This document shows positions 12,622 to 23,171 of a DNA stretch of 64,000 nucleotides, piece after piece. This DNA comes from Sanderia malayensis. Its lineage: Eukaryota > Cnidaria > Scyphozoa > Semaeostomeae > Pelagiidae. The stretch spans positions 2,108,001 through 2,172,000 of the forward strand of contig RQOL01000906.1 of NCBI GenBank assembly GCA_013076295.1, given 5' to 3'. Under the pieces are notes generated by a model. It searched no databases. It was not told where the DNA came from and saw nothing but the letters and a program-made list of their open reading frames with translations. Every line of letters starts with the position of its first letter. Position 1 is the stretch's first letter. The translations under genes and the position numbers were made by a program.

Positions 12622-14096
12622 CTTATTTCCTGCACGATCAAAGGTATGTGCGCGCGTGTGTGTGTTCAATAGTTTTCTCTGAAATGAGAGATTGCCTATG
12701 GTTTGATTCCTGTGTCATGCTTAGCAAAGCAGCTCTACTACCGCGCTCGTAAAACAGCGCCGGAATCTAAGCAGGTGAAACGCAGTCACGTGTTAGTGGA
12801 TATGTGCAATGTCATTGGCGTCCAAGGTCGTTTTCTAAGATGTGCATTTAACGACCATGTATTAAACGGTTTGTAGCACGAACCGTGGTCGTTAATATTA
12901 ATAATGAATCGGACCTCAACCTTCATGATCAGACCAGTCGGCTCTCAAATTTCTCCGGAATTAAAGTGACCGGCCTTATTTATATGTCTTATAATTCGTC
13001 TCCTCGGATAGATTTGAGAGCATGGAATTGTAAGATAGTATTATTGAATTGAATTAGACTTCGTATTTTTATATCCTATTTCTAAGGAACAATCATCGTA
13101 AATTATCAAGCCACGGCAGAAGTAAAGTCGTGCGTTTGTGAGCGATTTTATCTTTCTGGTTTTAGAGCTTAACATCCCACTTCATTAGAAGTCCCCTTTA
13201 AGTGACTGTCTTTGTTTAAATCTGTAAAATTCTCTATATGTGTATCTTTCTCTTATCTCGTTTTCAATTGACGACATGAAAACGAGGTCTCCATTTGAAA
13301 GTGATTGAGTCCTCCGTTCTCCGTTGGTTCGTCCCAAGGTAGAGCTAACCAGGATTTCACTTTATTTCATTTCGAGATTCCTCGAGAATCCTCAAAATTT
13401 CCAGGGGAAGCCGACTTCTGGAAACTTTCCATAGATTCTGCATTTGTTTTCATTCGATGCCTGTTGTACCATTATTTGTTATTCCGAATTTGCTTTTTCT
13501 TATTATTTTAATATTTATTATAATATTTTGCTCTTTCTTTCTTATAATATTTTATTTGAATTTTGTAAACTATGCAATTCATTATAATTTGATATCGTCC
13601 TACTTCATTATGTTATTATTAATTGTGTTATTATTATTATTATCATTAATATTATTATTTTACTAGTATTATAAATTATTTATTACCGCGAGGGCAAGTA
13701 GCTATATGAATTTTGTATTGAATTTTCGTCAATGCGGTTATTAATAGGCCGGTCTATTTTATACATCAATTCGTGTATTAATAGACATACTTCTTTGTTT
13801 CTCTTCTTCTCACTACCTCGCGAGCATTTAAATGCATTATATTTGATCGACATATGGATGATTGTGCTGCATACTTTGTATCCACTGCGCCGTGCGTGAA
13901 TGACTTACACTGTATTGCGCACATGGTCCTAAATTAACACCGCTATGTGATTTATTTGATTAACGAACGGTTAATTAAAGTTTTGCATTTTTTTTATGAG
14001 CGCCTTTAGTCGAAGGTAAGTAGCTGGAGCGAATTCCTGACAAAATTACCGAATCGGTTCCAGGCCTGTTCAAGAACAATTTATATTGAGTTGCAG
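12622..14096. other. KIF16B 3' flank and AT-rich intergenic DNA
   Basis: Holds the kinesin 3' UTR, end not resolved. A stem-loop near 12848-12895 has TTAACGACCA pairing with the TGGTCGTTAA side, with an inner AACGGTT/AACCGT pair. Low-complexity ATT tracts run through 13500-13680. I see no gene here. Confidence 0.5.
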
Positions 14097-14472
14097 TACC
14101 TACTACGTACCAATTAGCTACTACGTACACTACCAATTAGCTACTACGTATCCTACCAATTAGCTACTACGTACACTACCAATTAGCTACTACGTATCCT
14201 ACCAATTAGCTACTACGTACACTACCAATTAGCTACTACGTACACTACCAATTAGCTACTACGTACACTACCAATTAGCTACTACGTACACTATCAATTA
14301 GCTACTACGTACACTACCAATTAGCTACTACGTACACTACCAATTAGCTACTACGTATCCTACCAATTAGCTACTACGTACACTACCAATTAGCTACTAC
14401 GTACCCTACCAATTAGCTACTACGTACACTACCAATTAGCTACTACGTACACTGCCAATTAGCTACTACGCA
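14097..14472. repeat. 23-bp tandem array (minisatellite), about 16 copies
   Basis: The unit is CTACCAATTAGCTACTACGT plus ACA. Most copies differ only at the two or three bases after TACGTA (CAC or TCC), or by one substitution such as TATC or TGCC. There are no unique spacers, so it is not CRISPR. It is intergenic with no coding role visible. Confidence 0.95.
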
Positions 14473-14688
14473 CCAATTTTTGTCAATCTGCGCACCATGT
14501 CTTTTCTTTTGTTTTTCATATGGATGACGTCAGATGCAAGGAAATCAGAAAGAAAACAGTCGATATTTCTCAAGCATGATCTTTGCATGCAGTACAGGAT
14601 AAAGATGGTTACAATACAACAAGGTAAAGTGTAAAGCAATACAAACACGGATGCCTTTGGAAATGTAAGGCTATTATACAGATGTGTA

Positions 14689-14785
14689 TGCAACTATAAT
14701 TAATTAATACAACTATAATTAATTAATGCAACTATAATTAATTAATACAACTATATTTAACTAATACAACTATAATTAGATAATT
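14689..14785. repeat. 19-bp AT-rich tandem repeat, about 5 copies
   Basis: Unit CAACTATAATTAATTAATR, the last copies degenerate (ATATTTAACTA, ATAATTAGATA). Short intergenic minisatellite. Confidence 0.85.
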
Positions 14786-14934
14786 TAATTAAATACAAGG
14801 ATCATTCATGATCACTTTACGGTCAGTGGAGTGTGAACGTCTATTTAAATCGCGATGTGCAAAGACTACCTAACATTAAAACATTTGAATTTATGGGAAC
14901 AAAGTTTGTAATTCATGACTGCATAAAACTGAAT

Positions 14935-15022
14935 TCTTATAAAACAAACCTCTATAATTCGAACATTTTGTAACTCGAACATTTTCACTTCCCTAGGGTG
15001 TTCAAATTAAACAGAGTTGAAT
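14935..15022. repeat. Solo diverged fragment of the foldback-element arm
   Basis: Matches, with substitutions, the stretch near 19138-19225 in the right arm of the large inverted repeat: CTTATAA..., ATTCGAACATTTT, TTCCCTAGGGTGTTCAA and AAACAGAGTTGA in the same order. It shows that the arm sequence is an interspersed repeat family and not unique DNA. Confidence 0.7.
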
Positions 15023-15243
15023 GTATTGCACACACAATGACCCAACAGTTAAAGTTGACATGATTTACGCAAATGAAACACAATCGAACAGGAACCAAAT
15101 GTTGTGTAAACGGAAACGGAAGAAAATGTAAGGCCATTACAAATGATTGGAAGTAAAAACAAAACGTTTACAATCGATGAATTTAATAGCAAAAGTCTCG
15201 TTAAAGTTACGTCTAAAATTTATTTAACCTGTTATCTCCGTAG

Positions 15244-15313
15244 ATTAAAAAATTGATGAAATTGATGAAAGAGAAAGGTCCAGATCATCCAGAGAGAGAC
15301 AACCCAGATTACT
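15244..15313 (+). pseudogene. Orphan exon-like open segment
   Basis: A 70-bp open segment is bracketed by a good acceptor (TTATCTCCGTAG) and donor (GTGAGT). In one frame it reads IKKLMKLMKEKGPDHPERDN and onward to PDY. No partner exon was found on either side among the flanking repeats. It could be an exon of an unseen gene, an alternative exon, or a captured gene piece. I do not recognise the peptide. Confidence 0.3.
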
Positions 15314-15599
15314 GTGAGTATACCATACACACACTTCATGTATTCATTTTCCTACATGTCTGTTATGTATGTTATTCACATACTGGAAAGCAAAGCAGGT
15401 TAACTTACATAATATGGGCCTAATGTCATCAGACCTAACAACAAAGGTGGAGGGTTTCAAACGTGTATGTATGTGTATATGTGGGCAGGATATTTGGGAG
15501 AAATCGTCCCTTGCATTATTTGTCAATGACATCGGCAAACCGGGCCAGCCCGGTTAACCAGGCTCATGTGATAAGCCGCCCGTGTGCGCTAGGCTTTAA

Positions 15600-16013
15600 G
15601 CCTAGCGCACACGGGCGATTTTTGTCGCCAAGGTCGGCGATTTTTGTCGCTGACGACAAAAATCGCTCGTGTGCGGTAGTGAAAGACTGGCGATTTTTAT
15701 CGTCAGCGACAGATTTTCAATATCAAACATGTTAGATATTTTTTTTCGTCGCTGGCAACAAAAGACAAAAATCGCTCTGTGTGCGGTGTTGAGAGACAAA
15801 AATCTTTGAGACAGAACGTCAACATCCAATCATCGCGTTCCTATTTGACATGTGACTCAAAGAAAATGGCGGATAAAGATGTGTGGTCAGAGGAAAAAGA
15901 AGGGATGTTTCTGGATATAGTTAAAAATCGCTACGTGTGCGGGGTTGCAACAAAATTTCTTGGCGACAAAAATCGCCGGCCTTGGCGACAAAAATCGCCC
16001 GTGTGCGCTAGGC
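15600..16013. mobile_element. TTAA-flanked MITE with GCCTAGCGCACACGGGCGAT ends
   Basis: Ends are ~50-bp inverted repeats: GCCTAGCGCACACGGGCGAT with TTTTTGTCGCC on the left, and the exact inverse finishing GTGTGCGCTAGGC on the right. TTAA abuts both ends (15596-15599 and 16014-16017), as for piggyBac- or Kolobok-type targets. GCGATTTTTGTCGC blocks recur inside. An internal ATG at about 15865 opens MADKDVWSEEKEGMFLDIVK, which resembles the start of a MADF/Myb-like DNA-binding domain found in transposon proteins and is then truncated. A short reversed copy of the same end (15576-15595) sits directly against the left border. Confidence 0.8.
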
Positions 16014-16129
16014 TTAAAGTTGTGTGCAGTAACAACCCGGATATGAAGACCAACAAACAATAGACTGGATGCGAAATTACCTGGCTCTCGTTTACGGGCT
16101 TTCGCCATTTTCACTGTGTTAAAAAAATT

Positions 16130-16390
16130 GTTTCATAGGCACTGCACGACCAAGGATAAGTTTGACCGAATTTCGCGAAAATTTATCACGCGAAACTTTC
16201 CAAACTCTGAAATTCGCGAAAGTATATTTTCGCTAACAATTTCAAAATTGGAATTTCGCGAATGTCTTTTCTTGACATTCGCGAAATTGAACAAATTTTA
16301 TGAAAAAAGATGCACGTTAAATAAGGACTATTTCTCGAACTAAAACGCGAAAATTTTTTGACGCGAAAGTTTCTTCCTTTAAAGTGTCTC
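16130..16390. repeat. TTCGCGAA-motif-rich segment
   Basis: About a dozen CGCGAAA/TTTCGCG motifs in both orientations are packed into ~250 bp (for example AATTTCGCGAA, CACGCGAAACTTTC, GACGCGAAAGTTTC). It is non-coding and looks like a degraded palindromic element lying between the TTAA MITE and the foldback arms. Confidence 0.45.
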
Positions 16391-16397
16391 TTACTTA

Positions 16398-19300
16398 TAG
16401 ACAGGGAATTATCCCCTACAAACTAACAAACAGGGTAACCTTAAATTTTAATGTTTCATATGAAAGCCAATACAAAGAGGATCGGAAATCCGAGATGGGA
16501 CATTTCGAAAAAGTGACGGGGGTCACGTCATCGCTCATCAAAGTATTGCATCATTGGTCACGGTCAGAGAAAAATCAACTATCTTACATTGTAAATCTGA
16601 ATACATATTTAGAAAGAGCATAAAGAGTTATGCAAAAAATATTAAGGAACTGTATCTTTAACATGAACAGTTGAGGAGATATGGGCAGTCGAAGATGTTA
16701 CGATTCAGGGGGTAAAAAAAGAAATTAAATTACCTGAATTCTCCAATATTACCGAAACATTGGCACAAATATTGGACTACATATACCATCTCATTGATGG
16801 GAAGCATTTCAAGTTGATTTCAGCCAAAGAAATGTTTGAAAAACTGAGTTTACATAATGTGTAGGGTGTCTGAATTCCTGACATTACCCCCCGATTTTTA
16901 GAGAAATCCATTTTTTAATGATTTGGGGTGAAACTTTTGATGTAGAGTCCAACTCTGTTTAGGTTGAACACCCTAGGGAAGCGTGAAAATGTTCGAATTA
17001 CAACATATTCGAATTGTAGAGGTTTACCTTTATAAGAATTAATTGTTTAGTGATCCTTATGAACGGAGAATTCCGTTCGAAATAGGTAAAGTTCGAACTA
17101 CACGAGTTAGAATTATGCAGACATGACTCTAAATTGTATTCCACTAGTAAGAACTCATTAAAAATGCTTTTCTGTTGCAATTTGTTCTTCAATTAGACAT
17201 CAACTTGTAAAATAAAAGCTAATAAGTCATCAAAATTAGGGGCTAATATCAGCATTGCTGAAACCAAGATAAAATGAAATAAAGTGTATAGAAAAATTGT
17301 CAGCGAAAAAACCTCACTAATATTTTATGGTAGCCATTCGTCTCATGAGCTATCACTTGATATAAAATCGGAGACCTTCCATTTGCTCTCCTTGCTTTCA
17401 CTTAACTAAGAATCATTTTCGTTAGCGCCTTTTTATGATTGGTCACAAACAGATTCTCTTGTCGGTCGATGCTTGTTGTTTATCTTGTTTTGCTTTCAAA
17501 CAATTTCTCTTTCCCTTTGATTTTCGCCTTACTCCTGGTAGTCTTTTCTCTCTTGCTTTCTTACATTGTGTTTGCAGATCTGCAATGTCAAATTCCTCGC
17601 TCGCTTCTGAAACAGGCTCCTTTTTCTTTCGCTGCACATTTCTTGCAGGAGAAAATTTACTCCCGCAAACAAGACTGGCGGCTGTACTTTTGAATTTTTA
17701 ATATTTCAACCCCAAATTCTTAAAATCTAGTTGATCGATCATAAAATTGCTGGAATAGTACCATTCGTATGGTGGACGGAGTCTTGGTCCGGTGGAGGTA
17801 ATAGCAATGAAGGCTTATGTTTAAGTTCCTTATATATGCGAATCCTAGTTTCAACAAAGTCATTAGGCGTTATACCAGAATAGGCAGTTGTGCATATGAA
17901 CTCTTTGACGTGGTCAATATCCTCTGGGGCTAGATTGCTTGTCAACCTAAGAGTCAAAAGTCTTATTGCCATAGCACTTGAAAAAATAGTGATGCTTTTG
18001 TTGTTTGTAAGGATACCGATGTGGTGGTTCTCTTTCTTGTCCTTCATTGTCCAACACAAGTTATGTTTCAAGTATGAGTCTTGTGTCTGCTTCCTCGTGA
18101 TTGCAGTCTTTCTCAATCTGTGTACGCTTTTCTAATCCTGTAGATGTTTTCCTTTTCCGTTATTGCCCGGTAAACTTCTCGTCCTCAGAAGGGTCCTTGC
18201 TGACAATACAAAGACCAACTTACTTTTGGCCCTTGGGTTGACAAGCAATCTAGCCCCAGAGGATATTGACCACGTCAAAGAGTTCATATGCTTAACTGCC
18301 TGTTCTGGTATAACGCCTAATGACTTTTTTGAAACTAGGATTCGCATATATAAGGAACTTAAACATAAGCCTTCATTGCTATTACCTCCACCGGACCAAG
18401 ACTCCGTCCACCATACGAATGGTACTATTCCAGCAATTTTATGATCGATCAACTAGATTTTAAGAATTTGGGGTTGAAATATTAAAAATTCAAAAGTACA
18501 GCCGCCAGTCTTGTTTGCGGGAGTAAATTTTCTCCTGCAAGAAATGTGCAGCGAAAGAAAAAGGAGCCTGTTTCAGAAGCGAGCGAGGAATTTGACATTG
18601 CAGATCTGCAAACACAATGTAAGAAAGCAAGAGAGAAAAGACTACCAGGAGTAAGGCGAAAATCAAAGGGAAAGAGAAATTGTTTGAAAGCAAAACAAGA
18701 TAAACAACAAGCATCGACCGACAAGAGAATCTGTTTGTGACCAATCATAAAAAGGCGCTAACGAAAATGATTCTTAGTTAAGTGAAAGCAAGGAGAGCAA
18801 ATGGAAGGTCTCCGATTTTATATCAAGTGATAGCTCATGAGACGAATGGCTACCATAAAATATTAGTGAGGTTTTTTCGCTGACAATTTTTCTATACACT
18901 TTATTTCATTTTATCTTGGTTTCAGCAATGCTGATATTAGCCCCTAATTTTGATGACTTATTAGCTTTTATTTTACAAGTTGATGTCTAATTGAAGAACA
19001 AATTGCAACAGAAAAGCATTTTTAATGAGTTCTTACTAGTGGAATACAATTTAGAGTCATGTCTGCATAATTCTAACTCGTGTAGTTCGAACTTTACCTA
19101 TTTCGAACGGAATTCTCCGTTCATAAGGATCACTAAACAATTAATTCTTATAAAGGTAAACCGCTACAATTCGAATATGTTGTAATTCGAACATTTTCAC
19201 GCTTCCCTAGGGTGTTCAACCTAAACAGAGTTGACTCTACATCAAAAGTTTCACCCCAAATCATTAAAAAATGGATTTCTCTAAAAATCGGGGGGTAATG

Positions 19301-19785
19301 TCAGGAATTCAGACACCCTACACATTATGTAAACTCAGTTTTTTCAAACATTTCTTTGGCTGAAATCAACTTGAAATGCTTCCCATCAATGAGATGGTAT
19401 ATGTAGTCCAATATTTGTGCCAATGTTTCGGTAATATTGGAGAATTCAGGTAATTTAATTTCTTTTTTTACCCCCTGAATCGTAACATCTTCGACTGCCC
19501 ATATCTCCTCAACTGTTCATGTTAAAGATACAGTTCCTTAATATTTTTTGCATAACTCTTTATGCTCTTTCTAAATATGTATTCAGATTTACAATATAAG
19601 ATAGTTGATTTTTTTCTGACCGTGACCAATGGTGCAATACTTTGATGAGCGATGACGTGACCCCCGTCACTTTTTCGAAATGTCCCATCTCGGATTTCTG
19701 ATCCTCTTTGTCTTGGCTTTCATATGAAACATTAAAATTTAAGGTTACCCTGTTTGTTAGTTTGTAGGGGATAATTCCCTGTCTA
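16398..19785. repeat. Large foldback: two 1563-bp inverted arms around a 262-bp spacer
   Basis: Left arm 16398-17960, right arm 18223-19785, spacer 17961-18222. The arms are mirror images: positions pair to a constant sum of 36183 throughout, so there is no net indel, and only scattered substitutions are seen (for example near 16483/19700 and 17025/19158). Each arm carries the same two short outward-facing open frames. On the right arm these are 18163-18444, ending in a segment with YKELKHKPSLLLPP, and 18546-18740, a Lys/Arg-rich 64-residue frame starting MQRKKKEPVSEASEE. The left arm carries their mirror images. Neither is a recognised transposase. The fragment at 14935-15022 shows that the arm ends are repetitive. 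It may be a foldback transposon, two inverted copies of one element, or an assembly effect. Confidence 0.85.
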
Positions 19786-20031
19786 TTAACAGTTATTGTT
19801 AAAAATGTTTTTCATATCTTACCCCTATGCACTTTTCTCAGTGCGCATGTTAAGTAGCGCAGAGTTTTTTAATTGTTGGCAAGAATGAAGAAAGTGTTAG
19901 TACTGAAATTGAGAAATGCTGAGAAAGTGGCAATACTGCCCCGAAAGAACCTCCTGGTAAAAGACAAATTTAAGAAGTTAAAGTACGCAATGTACAAAAC
20001 CGGATTCGGCTAATGTATCAGCTAACGGTCT

Positions 20032-22244
20032 TCAGTTGCCAGTATCAGATTTTGGTATTGCCCCAGTAGTGGAATATTGGACGCGTTCTTCACAACCATA
20101 TTTCCTCTCTCTCCGCATTATTGCGCCATTACTTGTCCGGGGAATTGTGTTTACTTCTGCTTGACCAGTTTGTTCTACGGCTGTTTTGCAGCAAAGTCGT
20201 CTTATCACACTGTATCGCATGAGGGATCGACGAAAGCTTGTGTGCCAGAATGAATAAACGATCGGGTTGACGATCGTGGACGATTTGGCTATCATTGCAG
20301 CTGCCGTGCCAAGGAACTTGGGCACGGTGGCCATATGATCAAAGAACGCGGCCCAAAATGATAGGAGAGCGTAAGGCAACCACATGACGACGAATATGGC
20401 ACACAAGAAGACAGCAAGGCGAGAGTGTTTCTTCTCAGCTTTGGTTGTTTCCATGGCTGCTTGTGACAACGTTCCTGTCAGATTGGCGGCCCGAACTTGC
20501 ATGCGCTTAATCTCTGTTTTTACTTTGGTGAATGAGAAGATCATGATGAAGATGGGCACGAAGAAGCAGAACAGAAACAGGCATACGATGTAGAGACGGT
20601 TTTTCAGCTGCTTTGACGCCCAGTTGATGGAACAGCGCATTGCGTCCGCCTCAAGTTCGTAACCAGACCAATTCAAGAAGGGGAAAATGCTCCATGCCAG
20701 AGAGTAGAGCCAGGTGGAAAGGAGAATTCCATGCATCTTCTTTGGTGATTCTTGTATTTGATGCATAGTGAATGGCTTGCACACGGCCAGGTATCGGTCG
20801 TATGCAAGCATAGCCAGATGACATATTGAAGAAAGTGCGAGAAAAGTGAGAATAAAACCCGAAGCCTGGAACAAAGAAGCATTGTGAAACGTCACATACC
20901 AAGTCACCAGTACATTTTGTGGAAAGGGCTATACAGTACAATGCGCCCTTGATTATATGGACCCATGGTTTGGAAAATTGGTTTTAAAAATAGTCATGCA
21001 GTGATTATCAATACGCATTTGCCGATGGCCTTCCCGGGACCGGGTCGAGGTGCTCCTGTTAGGTTAGAGCCTAATAGATTGCAGTAAAATATTAGAGAGC
21101 TACCGTAAGTTCCTCGTCTTCTGAAATCGATCATTCGAAAGGTCATCACTTTGGAAGGCACAGTGGGCTGCTGGCGGGCTGGGCCTAACTAACGTAAATG
21201 GTACGTCAAGACATTGCGCTCGAGAATATTACGCTCTCATTCTCACATTTTCACTGTTTGGTTCAATAATAACGTAGAAACTCTTTAAGGCTTTCATCGG
21301 GTCGTGAGCGTTTGGAAAATGCAATGCAGTCAAGATGAGCAGTTGAAGTTGATCTTGACTGCTTGATATTGAATAACATTCAGAACTATATAACATTATT
21401 ATTTTGTTTTTTAAGTTGTTTCAGTAAAGCTAATAAATATTGCCATTTACTCTTTGGTATCATTAGGGATTTGTTTCCATCTCTGTGTAATCGCTAGAGG
21501 ATGCAGGTATTTTTTAGGCTGGGAAACTTTAAAAGTAAAAAAAAACATAAAAGTTGACTTTAGTCCTTCTCGCTACTGCAACCTCGCTTTTTGTGTTGTT
21601 TTCTCGTTAAAAAAATGTGTAGCTTGCTAATTATCTATATTCGCTGCTGGCCAGCTGGTCTTATTGTTTGTTATGGTATATTACATAGAATGAAAAGAAC
21701 GCACCACACACATTTGTTACCGAAAAGTCTAATTACTTTTTAATTTATTAATTAATTAACGCTCCTATTTCTCTTTTGAAAAGCTAAGGTATATAATTGA
21801 AAATCATCATGATGAGTCTTTTTGTCCCCAAGAGTAAATTGCAGCACCTGAAGAATTTCGTCGAGGCATATTGGGATGGTTCATTATACCGGGAATTCAT
21901 CCCGTGCATGGCTCAGACATTCGAATCAGATTGAGTTACGATCTTATGATCTTTAGGTTAATTTATTAACTAGGTTGGGGGTTATAATATACTTTACTCA
22001 CTCGGCAAAGGTGAATTCCAAGCATGTATGTATCGAACTTCTCACGTAGAGATATTGCTGCGATTTCGGTCGTGTAGCCAAGAAGTGTCTGCAATGCATC
22101 AGAAGCGGCCATGCTTACGATAAGCAGGTCCTTGAGTTTCCATTCAGTCACTTGCTTCATAAATACGATGAAGACAATGGCATTGAACAGTGTGGATAGT
22201 ACGATGAATATGAAAGGGCCTATGTAGACTGTTATTATTGCCAT
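20032..22244 (-). CDS. Opsin (rhodopsin-family GPCR, cnidopsin-like)
   Basis: Light-sensing seven-helix receptor of 358 residues in two exons, 22244-22002 and 20865-20032, joined in phase 0 (GIHLCR|ASGFIL) in helix 3. An in-frame stop precedes the ATG. Visible hallmarks are the helix-3 Cys in HLCR, DRY in LAYDRYLAVCKP, the loop-2 Cys in MRCSINW, NPIVY at the end of helix 7, and the decisive retinal Schiff-base lysine in AAMIAKSSTIVNP. A Glu six residues before the loop-2 Cys (ELEADAMRC) sits where bovine Glu181, the alternative counterion, lies. LCCK near the tail could be palmitoylated. The extracellular N-terminus is only about six residues with no N-glycosylation site. I place it near the cnidarian opsins from memory; subclass and G-protein partner are not determined. 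The divergent giant matrix gene begins 927 bp upstream. Confidence 0.9.
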
Positions 22245-22357
22245 GGTCGACTTTAGTCAATAGACCAACTGATGGTTGTGCAATGGACCACTGCAGCCAG
22301 ACCAGCCAGCGACTCTATCGACCTGGGTGTGTGACACAGGGTATTGTCAGAGCTCGC

Positions 22358-22364
22358 TTTTATA
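22358..22364 (-). promoter_or_regulatory. TATA box of the opsin gene
   Basis: On the minus strand the sequence GTGCTGTATAAAAGCGAGC places a canonical TATAAAA about 115 bp before the opsin ATG, leaving a short 5' UTR of roughly 85 bp. TATA boxes are typical of tightly cell-type-restricted genes such as opsins. Function is inferred from sequence and position only. Confidence 0.55.
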
Positions 22365-23171
22365 CAGCACGCGGCTGTCCTGTTGGCGAGTTTGAAATTG
22401 ATTTGCATGTCGGACGAAAAGTGCAGGTGAACCCAGTGACGGTCGGCAAAGTTTTAACTTTGAGAGATGGGGTGTTTGTTATTCCTATTTTTTGTTTTGC
22501 GTAGGATTGTCAATAATCTTGAATTATTAACGATGAAGCGTTGTCCATGTTGTGCCTTAGTTGATTGGGGTCTCCAAGCTTCGACCTGAAAACTTGACAA
22601 ACTTGTGCAATTGAGATTTTGTAGTTGCCAGTGGATATCCTTTAAAGTGGCTGCCGCTTTTGCACATGACAGATTTTAGAGAGCTTTATGCAGCCAAAAT
22701 GGATATATCGATATTTTTGCGAAAATGGAAAGAAGATGATCACTATGATTAGTATGGGAAAATTGGACCGCACGCCGCAGTTTTTTTATAATTCGACTTT
22801 AGTGACATCAATTTAAATCAGAGCCTTTTTTAACAAATTCTTAGTGGGGACGGGGGAAAATGACGAAAAGGGACCTATTGGTCTTGAATTCGTGTTTCTT
22901 AAAACAAAGATAATATACAAACTTCTAACTTTCTCACCTTCTTGCAGCTAAATACCCCTAATATTGACATTATTTTAGCAATTAGTAGCCTGTTTCCTAA
23001 CATTCTTTTCTGGAATTTTATTTGTTCACATTAATTCCCTGGATAATAGCCTACTTTGTCGTGACATTGACAACTGTTTTAAAATATGGATAATTTTATA
23101 TGCCTTGATTTTCCTAGATTTCAACATTGCCGCATTTGCTATACTGCACCAACTGATTGGTATCGCAAGAT
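22365..23171. promoter_or_regulatory. Intergenic region between opsin and the giant EMI gene
   Basis: 807 bp separate the opsin TATA box and the start codon of the giant gene. It should contain upstream control sequence for both divergent genes. I see no repeats or open frames with support here. Confidence 0.4.

Noticed and set aside
14097..14472. CRISPR-like array
   Set aside because: Repeats are head-to-tail with no unique spacers, in a eukaryotic context; it is a minisatellite.
16384..16623. 79-residue frame at the edge of the left foldback arm
   Set aside because: It spans the arm boundary and is not preserved as an equivalent frame in the right arm; chance open frame.
17435..18748. Pairs of identical 60-125-residue open frames on opposite strands
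   Set aside because: They are mirror images created by the inverted arms and have no support as host genes; treated as element content.
22238..22504. Plus-strand open frame upstream of the opsin
   Set aside because: It overlaps the opsin promoter and 5' UTR antisense, has no family resemblance and no splice support.
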